Shown piece by piece: positions 21,128-31,560 of a stretch of 64,000 bases of DNA (positions are counted from its first letter, which is position 1; each line of letters begins with the position of its first letter). The stretch is from Oegoconia quadripuncta. Lineage: Eukaryota; Arthropoda; Insecta; Lepidoptera; Autostichidae. A program made the position numbers and the translations under genes. The stretch spans positions 18,118,151 through 18,182,150 of the forward strand of contig OX438755.1 of NCBI GenBank assembly GCA_949316235.1, read 5' to 3'. A model generated the notes under the pieces. That model saw nothing but the letters and a program-made list of their open reading frames with translations. It searched no databases and was not told the DNA's origin.

Positions 21128-21440
21128 GATGGATATTAGGTAAGTGTATATAGAAGGTATTGGCATAGGTGGTTAATTGTGCCATTTAACGGTCGCGTTT
21201 GTGGCCTATTCCACATAATTACATCATTAAGTTAAATAAAAAAAACTTAGAGAAAATATCCAAATAAATTTCGCATGACAGGAACTTTAGGGTCAATCAC
21301 GCCAGTCGTATATCAAACTGCGGTAGACGCGTGCGTTTAAAAAAAACAAATTAAAGTACCTATGCCAATACCTTCTATTTCATTTACCTAATATGCCCTA
21401 TTTTTTTCCTTACGATAAAAAAACTCTTCCGGTATATCTT
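21128..21440. repeat. Interspersed repeat family H as an inverted pair
   Basis: The plus-strand arm at 21128-21175 (ATTAGGTAAGTG, AGAAGGTATTGGCATAGGT) is inverted at 21352-21440 (ACCTATGCCAATACCTTCTA, CCTTACGATAAAAAAACTC). Single copies lie at 29030-29105 (plus) and 40200-40285 (minus). The class is unknown. Confidence 0.6.
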
Positions 21441-21583
21441 CACAATCACGTATCGTTAGTTCACATTCACAGTTTCATATTTATTTTCGTCTACATATAT
21501 CTTTATCCAAAGGTTTTCTTCGATTTGACTTTGAAGTACCTACTTTATTCAATTAATTAATTTTAATTGTGCAATGAAGACAT

Positions 21584-21735
21584 TGGTGTCGATTCGGATG
21601 TACACCAACTAAACTAAACTAAAACCAGTTTTGGAGTGGTGCCGTCGCACTGTACTGTTCCAGGGAGAAAGAGACAGTACTATTCTAAAACTGGTTTTAG
21701 TTTAGTTTAATTGGTGTACACCCGAATCGACACCA
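21584..21735. mobile_element. Palindromic MITE family M, copy 1
   Basis: The arms TGGTGTCGATTCGGATGTAC ... ACTAAAACCAGTTTT and their reverse complement enclose a short unique core (GTCGCACTGTACTGTTCCAG). A second copy is at 54420-54561. No obvious TSD. It abuts an RTE fragment. Confidence 0.85.
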
Positions 21736-21736
21736 C

Positions 21737-21875
21737 TGGCGTTATTGTAAAAGCACTTCAACACTTCAATGTACCGATAGTCAATATGGCATCGTTGGAG
21801 AGACCGCAGCACCGCAGGTCTCGATCGAATCAAAGGCTTTCTCATATTCCACAAACGCTAAACAAAGTGGCAAGT
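21737..21875 (-). pseudogene. RTE reverse transcriptase fragment
   Basis: Minus-strand frames read LPLCLAFVEYEKAFDSIET, then CHIDYRYIEVLKCFYNNA after shifts. This is the RT region with the first catalytic Asp position substituted by Glu (VEYEKAFD versus VDYEKAFD at 40700). Confidence 0.75.
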
Positions 21876-22585
21876 AGTACAGTTAGCCATTTGGATAGCT
21901 GACCCACTAAAAACGCCATCTATCAACAGAGATAAAACTTATCTCTAAACAATCCAGTGTTAAACCTTTGACCATGCCACTAATGCCATCTGTTGATTAT
22001 TCAACAAACGAACAGCGAACCAACGGATAGCAAGCAGAGCGGAACCATACGATTGTTTTCATCAGAAAGAGCAAAGGTTGCGTGGCGCAATTAACAAATA
22101 GGCTAAGATCAAATGGATGGTAGCAAGTTCGAATCCCGAACCCTCCAAGACTTTTTTAAATTAAAATTTTGGTGTTGTTTTGGTTGTAATTATAACTTTA
22201 TGCATTAGAATAAGTAATAATTAGCATATGTTATTAAACAGAGCTAATAATAAATAAAAAGCCATTTTAATATTTAAATATTTTATTTTATTTTTTAACA
22301 ACTATATTATATGAGTTCTATAAATTCACACTATGATTAATCTTTTAAAGAGAGAACCAACATGCTACCTTTATTAATTAACAATTTACATCTCTCAACT
22401 TTTTTAATCATAGGATGATATTTACATAACTGTAAACTGTAACGTGTGGGGCCAAATAGTGCTAAGTAAATAACAATTTATTGAAACTGCTAAGGGTGTT
22501 AATACAATTATTACAATACCTTTAGTTATTACAATACCTTTTTTGGAAGTCGGTTAAAAATAAAACCTACGGCAGTGAATGATCT
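21876..22585. other. AT-rich flank of the Tc1-like relic
   Basis: No gene seen. A weak tRNA-like segment (about 22080-22150, GGTAGCAAGTTCGAATCCCG) is probably SINE-derived. The 22550 motif TTTTGGAAGTCGGTTAAAAA lies just beyond the transposase 3' end. Confidence 0.4.
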
Positions 22586-23574
22586 TTAATATCGAAGAGG
22601 GTAACCCTCATATAACCTCATATAAAGCACTTGTTCCAGTCTGTTTTTCATTCCGCTTACCATGGTCGAACACATATTATTTAAACGTATAAGGTCCCAA
22701 GATCTCATAACCTCTTCGTCTAGATTTTTTTTAGTTTGAACTTCACTTGTGTCCCAGTTGAGAACCATTTGACCCCACAAGTTTTCACTTTTCGATGGCC
22801 ACTCAATAACTATTATATCGTTCTGGGTGGCCAGCCACCCTCTAACTAAATTTGAACGGTGCACAGAACAATTATCTTGAATAAAATATATTTGCCCCTC
22901 TGGATAAACATTACGCACTGTTGGAATCATCACGTCTCGTAAAATTTCCAAATATTTTTCACTGTTCATGCGACCGCCGAATTCGACTAGCTCTCCTGGG
23001 CCCATCGATGACATCCATCCCCAATAACCTAGAAAACAACAATCATATTAGTTCACCAATAAGCCACATTGCATAAATTAGAGGTATATCACTGTTATAA
23101 ATATTAAATATTGAAATATAATTTTAATTGAGCTGCTAACTAAAATTTTCATTGTAAAAATAAAAATTTCTTTTTATAAATATTTAATTTAAAGATTAAA
23201 AAATCCTATAAAATAATTACTTTTTAATTTAAACAATATAATATCTTACCACTGGTTCTCAATGGCAAAACATTTTGAGGCTTATAACGTTCGCCAGGTC
23301 TTCTCCACAATATTTTTCAGCCATCATCATCAGATTTAAAGCTTTTTTCATCAGTGAAAATAACGATCTCGTTCTCCCAATCAAAATTAAGATAGTTTGA
23401 GGCGAATCTTATTCTAGCTTGTCGATGAGCTTCAGTTAGTTAAATTTTTTTGGCCCGCTTATACTTGTGGATTCCAGCTGCATGCAAATTCTCTAGATAT
23501 TTACTTCTTATGCTGTTATTGTCCTCCCAACGCACTATTATTTTAGCTTTCACAATATCTGTTAAATGAGACAT
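22586..23574 (-). pseudogene. Tc1/mariner-type DDE transposase relic with an intron-like gap
   Basis: This would be a cut-and-paste transposase. The minus strand from ATG 23574 reads SHLTDIVKAKIIVRWED (first HTH), then jumps to KYLENLHAAGIHKYKRAKKI, stop, LTEAHRQARIRFASNY, ENEIVIFTDEKSFKSDDDG (first Asp), stop, then ILWRRPGERYKPQNVLPLR. After a 221 bp gap with GT/AG borders (23249-23029) it continues GYWGWMSSMGPGELVEFGGR, FIQDNCSVHRSNLVRG (second Asp) and EWPSKSENLWG. The usual PDLNPI stretch carrying the third acidic residue is missing between WPSKS and ENLWG. The middle of the HTH is also deleted. Two stops plus the lost catalytic residue make it inactive. Confidence 0.85.
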
Positions 23575-23589
23575 AATAATATATATTAT

Positions 23590-23862
23590 GTACACCGTGT
23601 AACGGTTAAGTGTAGTCATATTTTAAGGGCTTGTTCTACCCATCAATACGAACAACTTTTACTATGGGGGCAACTTCGAAATCGCGAAAAAAAAATCAGC
23701 TGTTCCATAGAAAATTTCAATAACCTCCCGATGCAATGTATGAAACAGCTGATTTTTTTTTCGCGATTTCGAAGTTGCCCCCATAGTAAAAGTTGTTCGT
23801 ATTGATGGGTAGAACAAGCCCTTAAAATATGACTACACTTAACCGTTACACCCTGTATAACT
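23590..23862. mobile_element. Foldback MITE, long near-perfect inverted repeat
   Basis: Arms of about 110 bp start TACACCGTGTAACGGTTAAG and return as the complement ending CGTTACACCCTGTA; the loop is about 40 bp (TCCATAGAAAATTTCAATAA). TA borders both ends, as for Tc1/mariner-type insertions. Both strands translate into the same peptide (SHILRACSTHQYEQLLLWGQ), an artefact of the palindrome. Confidence 0.88.
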
Positions 23863-24470
23863 GGTAAGTAGATATTTATGAAATTCAATAACTCGAAAGT
23901 AAGTATGACGTGAAGTGAACTATAATCTTGGCACTACTGGCCAGATTTTTATTCTCTGCAGTATTTTTTATAAACTACCCTTTATTTGTTAATACGTGCG
24001 GTTGCTGAGGATGATGTCTAGCTGCGTCAAAGCAATAGAAAATCATATGATAACTAATTTCAACAGGATGTTCAGCTAGTCAGTTGGCGCATTTATGTGA
24101 GCGCCTGCATTGCAAATCGTAGGTCCACGGTTCTAATCCCAACACTGTTGGTTGTTTTTATTTTTTCCTTGTTACTATTAATCAAATCTGATTTACTACA
24201 TCAAAAATAGAAATATAAGATTCGTAGCTGAGCTAATAACAAGATTCTCGGAACAAGTTTAGGATAGGAGCAGTAAGTTATTTACTTGCTGGGAATTGCA
24301 ATAGGTGGCGCTTCCGAGCGAAGTGTGAATTACGTTTTTAAATATCAGTGGGTTAGATATCTACTTGGCTAACTGTACTACTTGGTCTTCTGTATTATAA
24401 CCTGCTGCAGCGTGTGGATGTGCTATGTATTAGAAATAGTTCGTTCACTGCCTATTTATATCTCATTTAA
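23863..24470. other. Unrecognised stretch
   Basis: A weak tRNA-like segment at about 24080-24150 (CAGTTGGCGCATTTATGTGA, GGTCCACGGTTCTAATCCC) lacks a good acceptor stem and is probably SINE-related. Nothing else recognised. Confidence 0.35.
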
Positions 24471-24894
24471 CTAATATTATAAATGCGAAAATTTGGATGG
24501 TTGTTTGTTTATTTCTTTGTTTGTGTGACAACGTATGTCGCAATGGCAAACTTTCGCAGTAACGTACATCGCAGTAAAGAACTTTTGCGACAACGTACTT
24601 CGCAATGGTAAACTTTCGCAGTAACGTACATCGCAGTAAAGAACTTTTGCGACAACGTACTTCGCAATGGTAAACTTTCGCAGTAACGTACATCGCCGCT
24701 ATGACTTACACTCGTTGCTCAATCACGACGAAACGGATGAACGGATTTGAATGAAATTAGGTATATAGATATAACATACCCTGCATTAAATTTAGGATAT
24801 TTTTATCCCGATAAAGTGAGTAGTTCCCGTGGGATTAATAAATTTCCGCGATAAAGTTAATCCACGCCGACGATGCCGCGGGCTGAAAGCTGGT
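24471..24894 (+). mobile_element. Helitron-like non-autonomous element, copy 1
   Basis: It starts CTAATATTATAAATGCGAAA and ends GCCGCGGGCTGAAAGCTGGT, with the lepidopteran block CCCGATAAAGTGAGTAGTTC and TTTCCGCGATAAAGTTAATC in between. The end matches CTRR-type Helitron termini after a GC-rich hairpin. A tandem array is inserted in the 5' part. Confidence 0.6.
24527..24700 (+). repeat. Tandem array: 62 bp units built from two 31 bp half-units
   Basis: GACAACGTA landmarks at 24527, 24589 and 24651 give an exact 62 bp period for nearly three units. Within each unit the halves CGACAACGTACTTCGCAATG... and CAGTAACGTACATCGCAGTA... are 31 bp each and clearly related, making a small higher-order repeat. 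Confidence 0.88.
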
Positions 24895-24910
24895 ATTATT
24901 ATATACCTAA

Positions 24911-25180
24911 GCAGGTCGATGGCTCAGCGGTTAAGACGCGGTCTCCTAATTTGCGAGGTCCGGGTTCGATTCCCAGGCAGGCCATGTACCAATTACTTTT
25001 AAAATGTAATTTAATTACTTACCTATGTGCATGTATTCGACTGCTCTTAAACGGTGAAGGAAAACATCTTGAGAAAAGCTAATGATTATTACTAAGAGAA
25101 AAATAATTCAAGGCATGTGAAGGCCCCAGCGTGGTGGACTATGGCCCATAGTCTTTCATTATAAGGGGGAAGTACTTACA
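24911..25180 (+). mobile_element. SINE-C copy
   Basis: The head GCAGGTCGATGGCTCAGCGG and GGTCCGGGTTCGATTCCCAG, body TCGACTGCTCTTAAACGGTG and GCATGTGAAGGCCCCAGCGT are present. The terminal TGATGA tail is lost or replaced. Confidence 0.83.
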
Positions 25181-25186
25181 ATGACG

Positions 25187-25300
25187 ACCTGATAAAGGTC
25201 CCGCGAAATCGCTGGATGCAGGCGGCTTCCAACAACCGTTCGCTCTGGAAATGTATGGGGGAGACCTATTTTCAGCAGAGTACGTCCTCCTTGGCGATTT
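25187..25300 (+). pseudogene. RTE LINE C-terminus
   Basis: It reads DDLIKVPRNRWMQAASNNRS, LWKCMGETYFQQSTSS, the end of an RTE ORF (usually GEAYVQQWT). It directly follows the SINE-C copy. Confidence 0.75.
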
Positions 25301-25669
25301 TCTAAATTTTCAATTTGTGGCTATCGGGTACCTTTTGAAGTACGACTCTAAAAGAAAAAAAGGAAACAATAGTTTACAGAATGGTTCTGACGGCTAATTG
25401 AATCCGAGGCAATTGTGTTTCAGTTGCAGTACGAAACAATGCTTCAGACACAGAGGTCGCCCAAACACAAGCCTCACCAATCGACAATCACTCTCCGAAT
25501 GGACTTGTACCTATCCATTCCAATCAAGTGGAGTAAATGGATTTTTCCACGAAGTTTGCTAGTGTGTCACTTTGAGGAAAACCTAAGGAAGAAAAGTAAC
25601 CAAATAAATTTACGTATCGTTAGCTATATCGTTACGTACAATACGTAAATGGGAAGTAACTTCCGATAA
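25301..25669. other. Unrecognised stretch with a 77-codon ORF
   Basis: LQYETMLQTQRSPKHKPHQS (from about 25420) is preceded by TTGTGTTTCAG, an acceptable splice acceptor, but the rest of the frame has no protein-like character and no donor or neighbour exon was found. Confidence 0.25.
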
Positions 25670-25850
25670 GTGCTGTATGCTTTCTGTACGTAAAAAGAAT
25701 ATAACCAACACGTTTTTCCCGTTATTGTGGTAAAAGGCGACTAAGAGAATTTCCACCAAAAAACATAGTTACCACGATCTTATCTAAGTCTGCCGTCAAA
25801 CAGCAACATTAATAACATTGTTGTGTTCGGATTGCCAGCGATAAGACATA
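25670..25850. repeat. Family F tail (minus) joined to a SINE-D scrap (plus)
   Basis: TTCTGTACGTAAAAAGAATA and AAAAGGCGACTAAGAGAAT match the reversed end of family F. ATCTTATCTAAGTCTGCCGT, CAAACAGCAACATTAATAAC then match SINE-D. Confidence 0.55.
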
Positions 25851-26462
25851 ATGAACTATGACGAATAAGCTGTGAGACGTGAATGCGCACCGAGCCGTGC
25901 CGGGTGAATAATGTAATAGCAATAATGTTAATAGCATTGTTGTATTCCGATTGTCACAGTTTTTTTTCCATTTTATTTATTCAAAACAACTTATTTTACA
26001 ATACAGTTTGTCAGTTGAGAACCCCTATTAAGTAAATTAATACCTGTGCCAGGAGTCTTCGCTCTTCCACTGTGAAAAGATGTTACGGCTACCTATGTTC
26101 GCAGTAGATAATAAAAAATAACTAAACAGATGATTGATAAATAGATATGTGTAATTTTGCTTATGTGTGTGAGTGTGTGTGTGGGTGTGAGTTTGCGTAT
26201 ATGGTGTATGTTAGCCCTACGACAATATCTTGGGATTAGAAGTTGACAACTTAGAGTTGTCAAAAAACTTCCGCTAACTTCGGTATGTATGTGTAAAGTA
26301 TAAGAGACTAGAAAGTAGTACATGTAGATAATTGAGGTTGAATATCATTTTTCCAAATTATCAGCAATGACTTCAAATGTTCATCCGTTAATTTTGATAT
26401 GTAAATATTTTTTGTATATTCTTGGCCCACGAGACCTAGTGGAGGAGTCAGAGTGGCTCTTA
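25851..26462. other. AT-rich stretch with TG microsatellite
   Basis: A degenerate (TG)n run lies at about 26162-26200. A small SINE-D echo (AATAATGTTAATAGCATTGT) lies at about 25920. No gene seen. Confidence 0.4.
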
Positions 26463-26767
26463 CGCTAATAACGGCTTGGTACTTGACTTCAATCACACCT
26501 GATGTTAAGCGAAGATGAAGTCGAAGGTGGAAGCGTACTGAACCGGAAACCCCAACACATTTGGGGGACTGGCTATCTTATCTCTGACAACCGGAACACA
26601 ACAATGCTATTAACATTGCTACTTGGTGGCAGATTTAGATAAGATGTTGGTAACTAGCTAGGCGGACATTTAAAATGCCCTACCACCAACCAAACCGAGT
26701 ACTTAAACGTGTATCCCGCTGGGGACCGAACCCTCGACCTCCGAATCGTAAACCCAATGTTGTTTAT
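26463..26767 (-). mobile_element. SINE-D copy
   Basis: The complete body from AATAACGGCTTGGTACTTGA through TTATCTCTGACAACCGGAAC to GACCGAACCCTCGACCTCCG is present. The 5' end of the head is cut after TGTTGTTTA. Confidence 0.87.
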
Positions 26768-27262
26768 TAATCCTTGCCGTGTTATTAATCCTTTTGTTGT
26801 TGATTCCAATATAGAAATCTGAACAAAATACTTCAGAAAATGAAATGAAAATGTCTGTAAGAGCAAGAAACTCGACAGAACTCGCTGAATTCACAATTCA
26901 GTTCTTTCGTCTCGCCACAAGTTTAGCTTGTTATTAAATATGATTTTGCTTGGAGATCGAGTCCCGCGGGCTCCAGCTGCAAGCACTGATCAAATATTTA
27001 ACCCTGAATTCTGCCAAGAATCGGAATGAGAGAAACACTTACTGTGTGGTCTTGGTTTATATATAGCGCAAAATTAGATAGAATGTGCAGACTTATTGGA
27101 AGAAGATCTAAACCAAAAATAAGCATAGATATTTCTTCATATTAGTAACAATACTACGCATACATGTAATCACATCAATATCCCATAAGTCCTGCAGGAC
27201 ATAAATTTCTGTCAAGGTGCTATTTGCATTGTTTCCCAACTGTCTTCTATTTAATTTGTGTA
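26768..27262. other. Unrecognised stretch
   Basis: No gene or element recognised. A run TGTGCAGACTTATTGGAAGA at about 27085 has no clear context. Confidence 0.35.
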
Positions 27263-27566
27263 TCATTTTCAGTCCGTAAACATCCCACTGCAGGGATATA
27301 GATATTCTCCTCATATTGAGGGAGTATGGGCAATAGACCGCCACGCTGGTCCAGTGTGGGTTGCGGACTTTACATGTCTTCGATTTTTTTTATTTGTCAG
27401 GCATGTAGATTTCGTCACGATGTTTTACTTCACCGTTTAAAAGCAGTCGGATAAATTATTTATTTAAATTAAATTTAAAAACTCATTGGTACACGGCCTG
27501 CCTGGGGGTCGAACCTGGATCTCTCAAATTGGGTGACTGTGTCTCCTCCACTGAGCCACCGACACT
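27263..27566 (-). mobile_element. SINE-C copy
   Basis: The reversed 3' end CAGTCCGTAAACATCCCACT, body CCGTTTAAAAGCAGTCGGAT and head CTGGGGGTCGAACCTGGATC to GAGCCACCGACAC are present. It carries a duplicated block near 27360. Confidence 0.83.
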
Positions 27567-27837
27567 CTTTTTTAATTTGTGTAAATGTATCTAATCTATG
27601 TCAAATACATATTTATTTTATAATTTATAAGGCAAGCTTCCCAAGGCAAAAGTTAAAAAAGGAATATAGTAAGACGGTAGCTCTTGATGATGTTCCTTAT
27701 TTAGAACAGTAGGGATTCTACGTAATCACTCACTGCCTCGTAATTCAATCCTCAGATATTATTTAAAGGCCAGGCGGATCTATCCGTGGCCGTGATATGG
27801 AGAACCTCCGCGATCACCGAACCCGTAGTAAAGCAGG

Positions 27838-28390
27838 CGTTGTTCTTCCTCTCTCGTTCTTTTGGTGTGCTTAGGTGTTTTGATGAATGTACGCAGTTTA
27901 TACGCTGTGCATAGCCCTGCGTATGTCGATTGTGCCGCGTAATCCGCTTTTCGTAGAGCTTCGTATAACTCCTCCGTGTATGTTACTGTAAATTATATTA
28001 AATATTGTTAGAAACTTTTCGGTAGAGAATTGTTCTTTCACGTATATTATTGGACACTCCGTATATTATTGGAAAATAAATAGTATACACATGAGCAGTT
28101 CTTTTTCTGTCTCTCTCTTTTGGTGCAACCAGCATGTTTTGCGGCATATTCGCCGCGCGTGCATAGCGGCCGCATATGTCAATTATGCCGCGTAATTCGT
28201 CGTGCATAGGGCCGCGTATAACTCGACCGGGGCTACGTAAGTAGGCGATATTTTTTTTCTACCTCGTTCTGTTCGTGCGCTCTGCGTGTTTTGTTACATA
28301 TACGCTGTTTATTCGCTGTGCATAGCGCTGCGTATGTCGATTGTACATAGTGCTACGTCGACTGTACCTATGACATTTCAAACCTTTTAA
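27838..28390 (+). repeat. Three diverged direct repeats, GC-rich
   Basis: Units at about 27838-27980, 28108-28240 and 28258-28390 share CTCTCTCGTTCTTTTGGTG, CGCTGTGCATAGC.CTGCGTA, TGTCGATTGTGCCGCGTAAT and GGGCCGCGTATAACTC words in the same order. They are imperfect and unequally long, and do not match the other families here. 28391-28739 shows nothing. Confidence 0.6.
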
Positions 28391-28739
28391 AACGCGAAGA
28401 AACTGTGCATAAATACGCGTCCCTATAAACTGTACGGCGCATTTGTAATTAGCTATGGCTATGTGATTAACAGGATACCTGCTATGTATAAATTTTAGCT
28501 GGCAACTGGTTACACAATTGTAAATTATGTTCTCTGTGCATTCGCTGCACTCCAATGTGCATTGTGAATTTGTTAGCTAGCGTGGCGCATTATTAGGGAT
28601 TATGGTATATGCAGCAACAACAGCCCTCTCGGGAGTCAGACCATTTTCATTTACAGTGATAACTCGGGCCAATCTATTAAGTAAAAATTTTGAATTCAGT
28701 AACTCGCCCGCAGACTAACTTTCTTTGGAAAGCCTAAAC

Positions 28740-29010
28740 ATATGTAGGTACATATATAATGTCATGACCTATATCCCAAATTGGGTGGTCAGACATATTC
28801 CAAAAATTACCGTTCGGGTGTCTGTAATATTAAACGTTTAATGCTTGTAATATTATCTACCTTTTAAAAAATACCTGTACAAGTGACAGAGGGTGAGATA
28901 TCACCATTAAAATGTGCAAGTCTATATATGTTTTTTGGTCAAATCCGCTTAGTTTCCTTTAACGACATCCATGGAAAGTGACGGATGGGTTCTATTCCTT
29001 TTAATATGTT
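28740..29010 (+). repeat. Interspersed repeat family F
   Basis: TATATAATGTCATGACCTAT, CCCAAATTGGGTGGTCAGAC and CCTTTAACGACATCCATGGA mark the start and end. It is one of the longer copies. Confidence 0.6.
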
Positions 29011-29029
29011 TTTATAATACAACATAGGT

Positions 29030-29105
29030 ATATCGGATGAGCTTTTTTACCGTAAGGAAAAAAATGGGGCTTATTAGGTAAGTGAAATAGAAGTTATTGG
29101 CAAAG
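29030..29105 (+). repeat. Interspersed repeat family H
   Basis: ATCGGATGAGCTTTTTTACC, GTAAGGAAAAAAATGGGGCT and TATTAGGTAAGTGAAATAGA match the arms at 21128-21440. Confidence 0.55.
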
Positions 29106-29224
29106 TAGTTTATTTTTTTTCAATATTCATTTATAGGTTTATATACAGTATGTACAATATTTATAATCAACTTATTATAATATAATACAATTTATTATAA
29201 AAAATAAAAAAATAAAAATAAAAA

Positions 29225-29437
29225 TCACAAATAAAAAACTAGCCCCAAGTCTCTGGTTGATGGAAAGGTACCCAGAAGGCTGGCCGCATTGCCTCGCTGT
29301 ATAGCGAGGCTGATTCTCTGACCAAAATATTGGCCATCCCTCCGATCGTGGGATGCATCAACCAGACGCTCAGATAACTCCCTAAAAAGAGTGTGAGCAC
29401 CCGGACCCCACGGCCCAAATTTTATTATTTTTTTCAA
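29225..29437 (-). pseudogene. LINE ORF C-terminus (GPWGPGAH family)
   Basis: It reads FGPWGPGAHTLFRELSERLV, DASHDRRDGQYFGQRISLAI, QRGNAASLLGTFPSTRDLGL and stops. Same tail as 57165-57400 (plus) and 58885-58980 (minus). It is open over its whole length, but only the C-terminus is present. Confidence 0.8.
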
Positions 29438-29549
29438 AAACGCAGGCGCCCGCTGGACTTTGATATGGGACTGACGGGATTCGTAGGATTACTATCATGC
29501 GAAATTTATTTGGAATTCATGTTTTCTCCAAGTTGTCTTTAAAAAAAAT

Positions 29550-29580
29550 GCAATGCAATGTAATGTAATGTAATGTAAAA
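29550..29580 (+). repeat. (ATGTA/ATGCA)n pentanucleotide microsatellite
   Basis: ATGCAATGCAATGTAATGTA continues for about six pentamers. The flanks 29440-30082 hold no recognised element. Confidence 0.8.
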
Positions 29581-30082
29581 CTTTTACCACACATTTTTTA
29601 TTATTACCTTCGCGGACTAAGGATTTCAAAAAAGTCGCCCTGTACCAGGCAACACTAGTACCGCTCCCCCGCTGCAACTCAAGCTTAGTTCGGACGTCAC
29701 GTCCAGAAAACACCAAATAGAGTCCGTAGGCTTTGTATACTCTTTGAAATAGAGTGGACGCTAGCCGCTGTTTTTAAACGGAGTGAAATTCAAATGCAAT
29801 GTAATGATTTTCACACAGGTTAATAAATAGCTATACACGTTTTCGCTGTTAACTCGTTCAGCGACATTAATTACTTTACAAACCGGAATAGCGACAACCA
29901 TGTTAATGAGCTTCCGTAAGGCCTCCTCATCCATCAAGTGGTGACAGTTACAAGTACAAAACGTTTCAAAGGATCGTTGCATAGGACTTTGATAACGGTT
30001 TAATTGCCTCGCTGTTAGAGCTCGGCGAATTCTTACTTATCGTAATCTCAGTATTTACGATTTGAATAAAAGCTGTGGGAAA

Positions 30083-30145
30083 ATAAATAAATATTTCGGA
30101 CAGTTACACCAATTATCTAGTTGCAAACTAAGTAAAGGTTGTCGA
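30083..30145 (-). mobile_element. SINE-A tail fragment
   Basis: AATAAATATTTCGGACAGTT, ACACCAATTATCTAGTTGCA is the reversed 3' end only. Confidence 0.7.
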
Positions 30146-30309
30146 CATTTTTGTTATTTTCTTTTATTTACCAGTGGTTTAGTACATTGTATTAGTCATA
30201 TGCTGTTAAATTATTCTTCTGCTTTTGTAAGTATACTCTCTGCCTACTTGTAACCTACTCCTCAATTGTCTCCCAAGTGGATTAGATCTCTTAAAAGATA
30301 AACTCGCTT

Positions 30310-30375
30310 TTTGTATATTTTCACTTCACTTAACATCAGGTGTGATTGAGGTAAAGTACCAACCCGTTTAGAATA
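30310..30375 (+). mobile_element. SINE-D 3' end fragment
   Basis: TTCACTTCACTTAACATCAG, GTGTGATTGAGGTAAAGTAC and a short poly(A). Confidence 0.7.
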
Positions 30376-30449
30376 AAAAAAAATGCAATATTGCCCTGGC
30401 TTCTTTGTTTAATGTGTATGCTTATATGCATATACAATAAAGTGTTAAA

Positions 30450-30540
30450 TAAATCAACTATGGATATATACATATTTATATAAACATTCATGACTCGGGA
30501 ATAAATGTTCGTATTCATCACACAAGCATTTACCTATCGC
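30450..30540 (-). mobile_element. SINE-A body fragment
   Basis: TTCATGACTCGGGAATAAAT, GTTCGTATTCATCACACAAG, CATTTACCTATCGCG; broken inside the B-box. Confidence 0.7.
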
Positions 30541-30769
30541 GCCTCGTTGTATTTACTATAAATTTAAAGGAACAAAATTAAATAATAACAAACTGTAAAT
30601 TATCTACAAAGACACAGGATAGAAGTCCTGCGTTTCTTTTACTCGTTTAAAGCATAAATTTAATAACAGTTTCCTATTTAGAGTCGTTGTAGAGAGAATA
30701 TTGCAGGTAGACTAAATAACTGTGTTACTAGTAAAAGTTAAATGTCCAAATGGCCGATCCGATTACTTT

Positions 30770-31260
30770 ATTAGATTAGAATACAATATTCATTGATCTT
30801 AGTGTAAATAATGACAAAAATATGTTTTCGTAACAATTACAAGAAATACTAAATTTACAAACTAAACAAACCTATAATCAAAAAATGCTTAATTTTGTAG
30901 GTACAGGGTACACTTAAAATAGTCAGATTTTACATTTTTAAGTTACTGCTTGTTCAAAAGGCAATTTTCCCATGAGAAGAAAAAGCAGGAAACTCGAGAG
31001 GTGGCTCCTTAAAAAAGGTTTTTACATTACAAAATTATTAATTATTATTTTATATTATAATATTTCATTATTAATTGTGAAATAGCCTGGTTCGCATAGA
31101 ACGAGCTGTTTATGTCCATGAATGGTTATCATCTAAATAATCTGATATTTTATAATATGCTTTCTTAATAAGTTTCTGTTTTATAGCTTCTTTAAATTTA
31201 TTGAAAGGAAGATTTTGTATATCAACAGGAACCTTATTGAAAAAGCGTATACATATAGCG
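30770..31260 (-). pseudogene. LINE 3' end (FFNKVPVDIQNLP family), with UTR
   Basis: The minus strand at 31260-31100 reads AICIRFFNKVPVDIQNLPFN, KFKEAIKQKLIKKAYYKISD and YLDDNHSWT, then stops; the UTR continues to about 30770 (AGCAGGAAACTCGAGAGGTG on the plus strand). A second copy of the C-terminus is at 35085. Confidence 0.75.
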
Positions 31261-31300
31261 TTGAATGAATTTTTTGAAATTTGAATGAAATATAATTAAA

Positions 31301-31560
31301 AAGGTTGAAGCGTACTGACTCGGAAACCCCATCTTATTCGACTGGCTAACTTATCTCTGACAGCCGGAACACAACAATGCTATTAACATTGCTGTTTTGG
31401 CGGCAGACTTAGATAAGATGGTGGTAGCTAGCCAGGCGAACATTTGAAATGCCGTACCACCAACCAAACCGAGTATTAAACATGTACCCCGCTGGGGATC
31501 GAACCCGCGACCTCCGATTCGTAAACCTTATGTTGTTTACATTGAGCCATGGAGGCGATT
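31301..31560 (-). mobile_element. SINE-D copy
   Basis: GTTGAAGCGTACTGACTCGG through GGATCGAACCCGCGACCTCC to GAGCCATGGAGGCGA. It lacks the poly(A) side. Confidence 0.85.

Noticed and set aside
23566..23888. Two ORFs with the same peptide on opposite strands
   Set aside because: They are the two arms of the foldback MITE, not genes.
24527..24700. CRISPR-like array
   Set aside because: Units are contiguous tandem repeats without unique spacers and the context is an insect Helitron-like element.
25415..25648. 77-codon ORF preceded by an acceptor-like TTTCAG
   Set aside because: No donor, no recognisable family and no continuation; retained only as a note.
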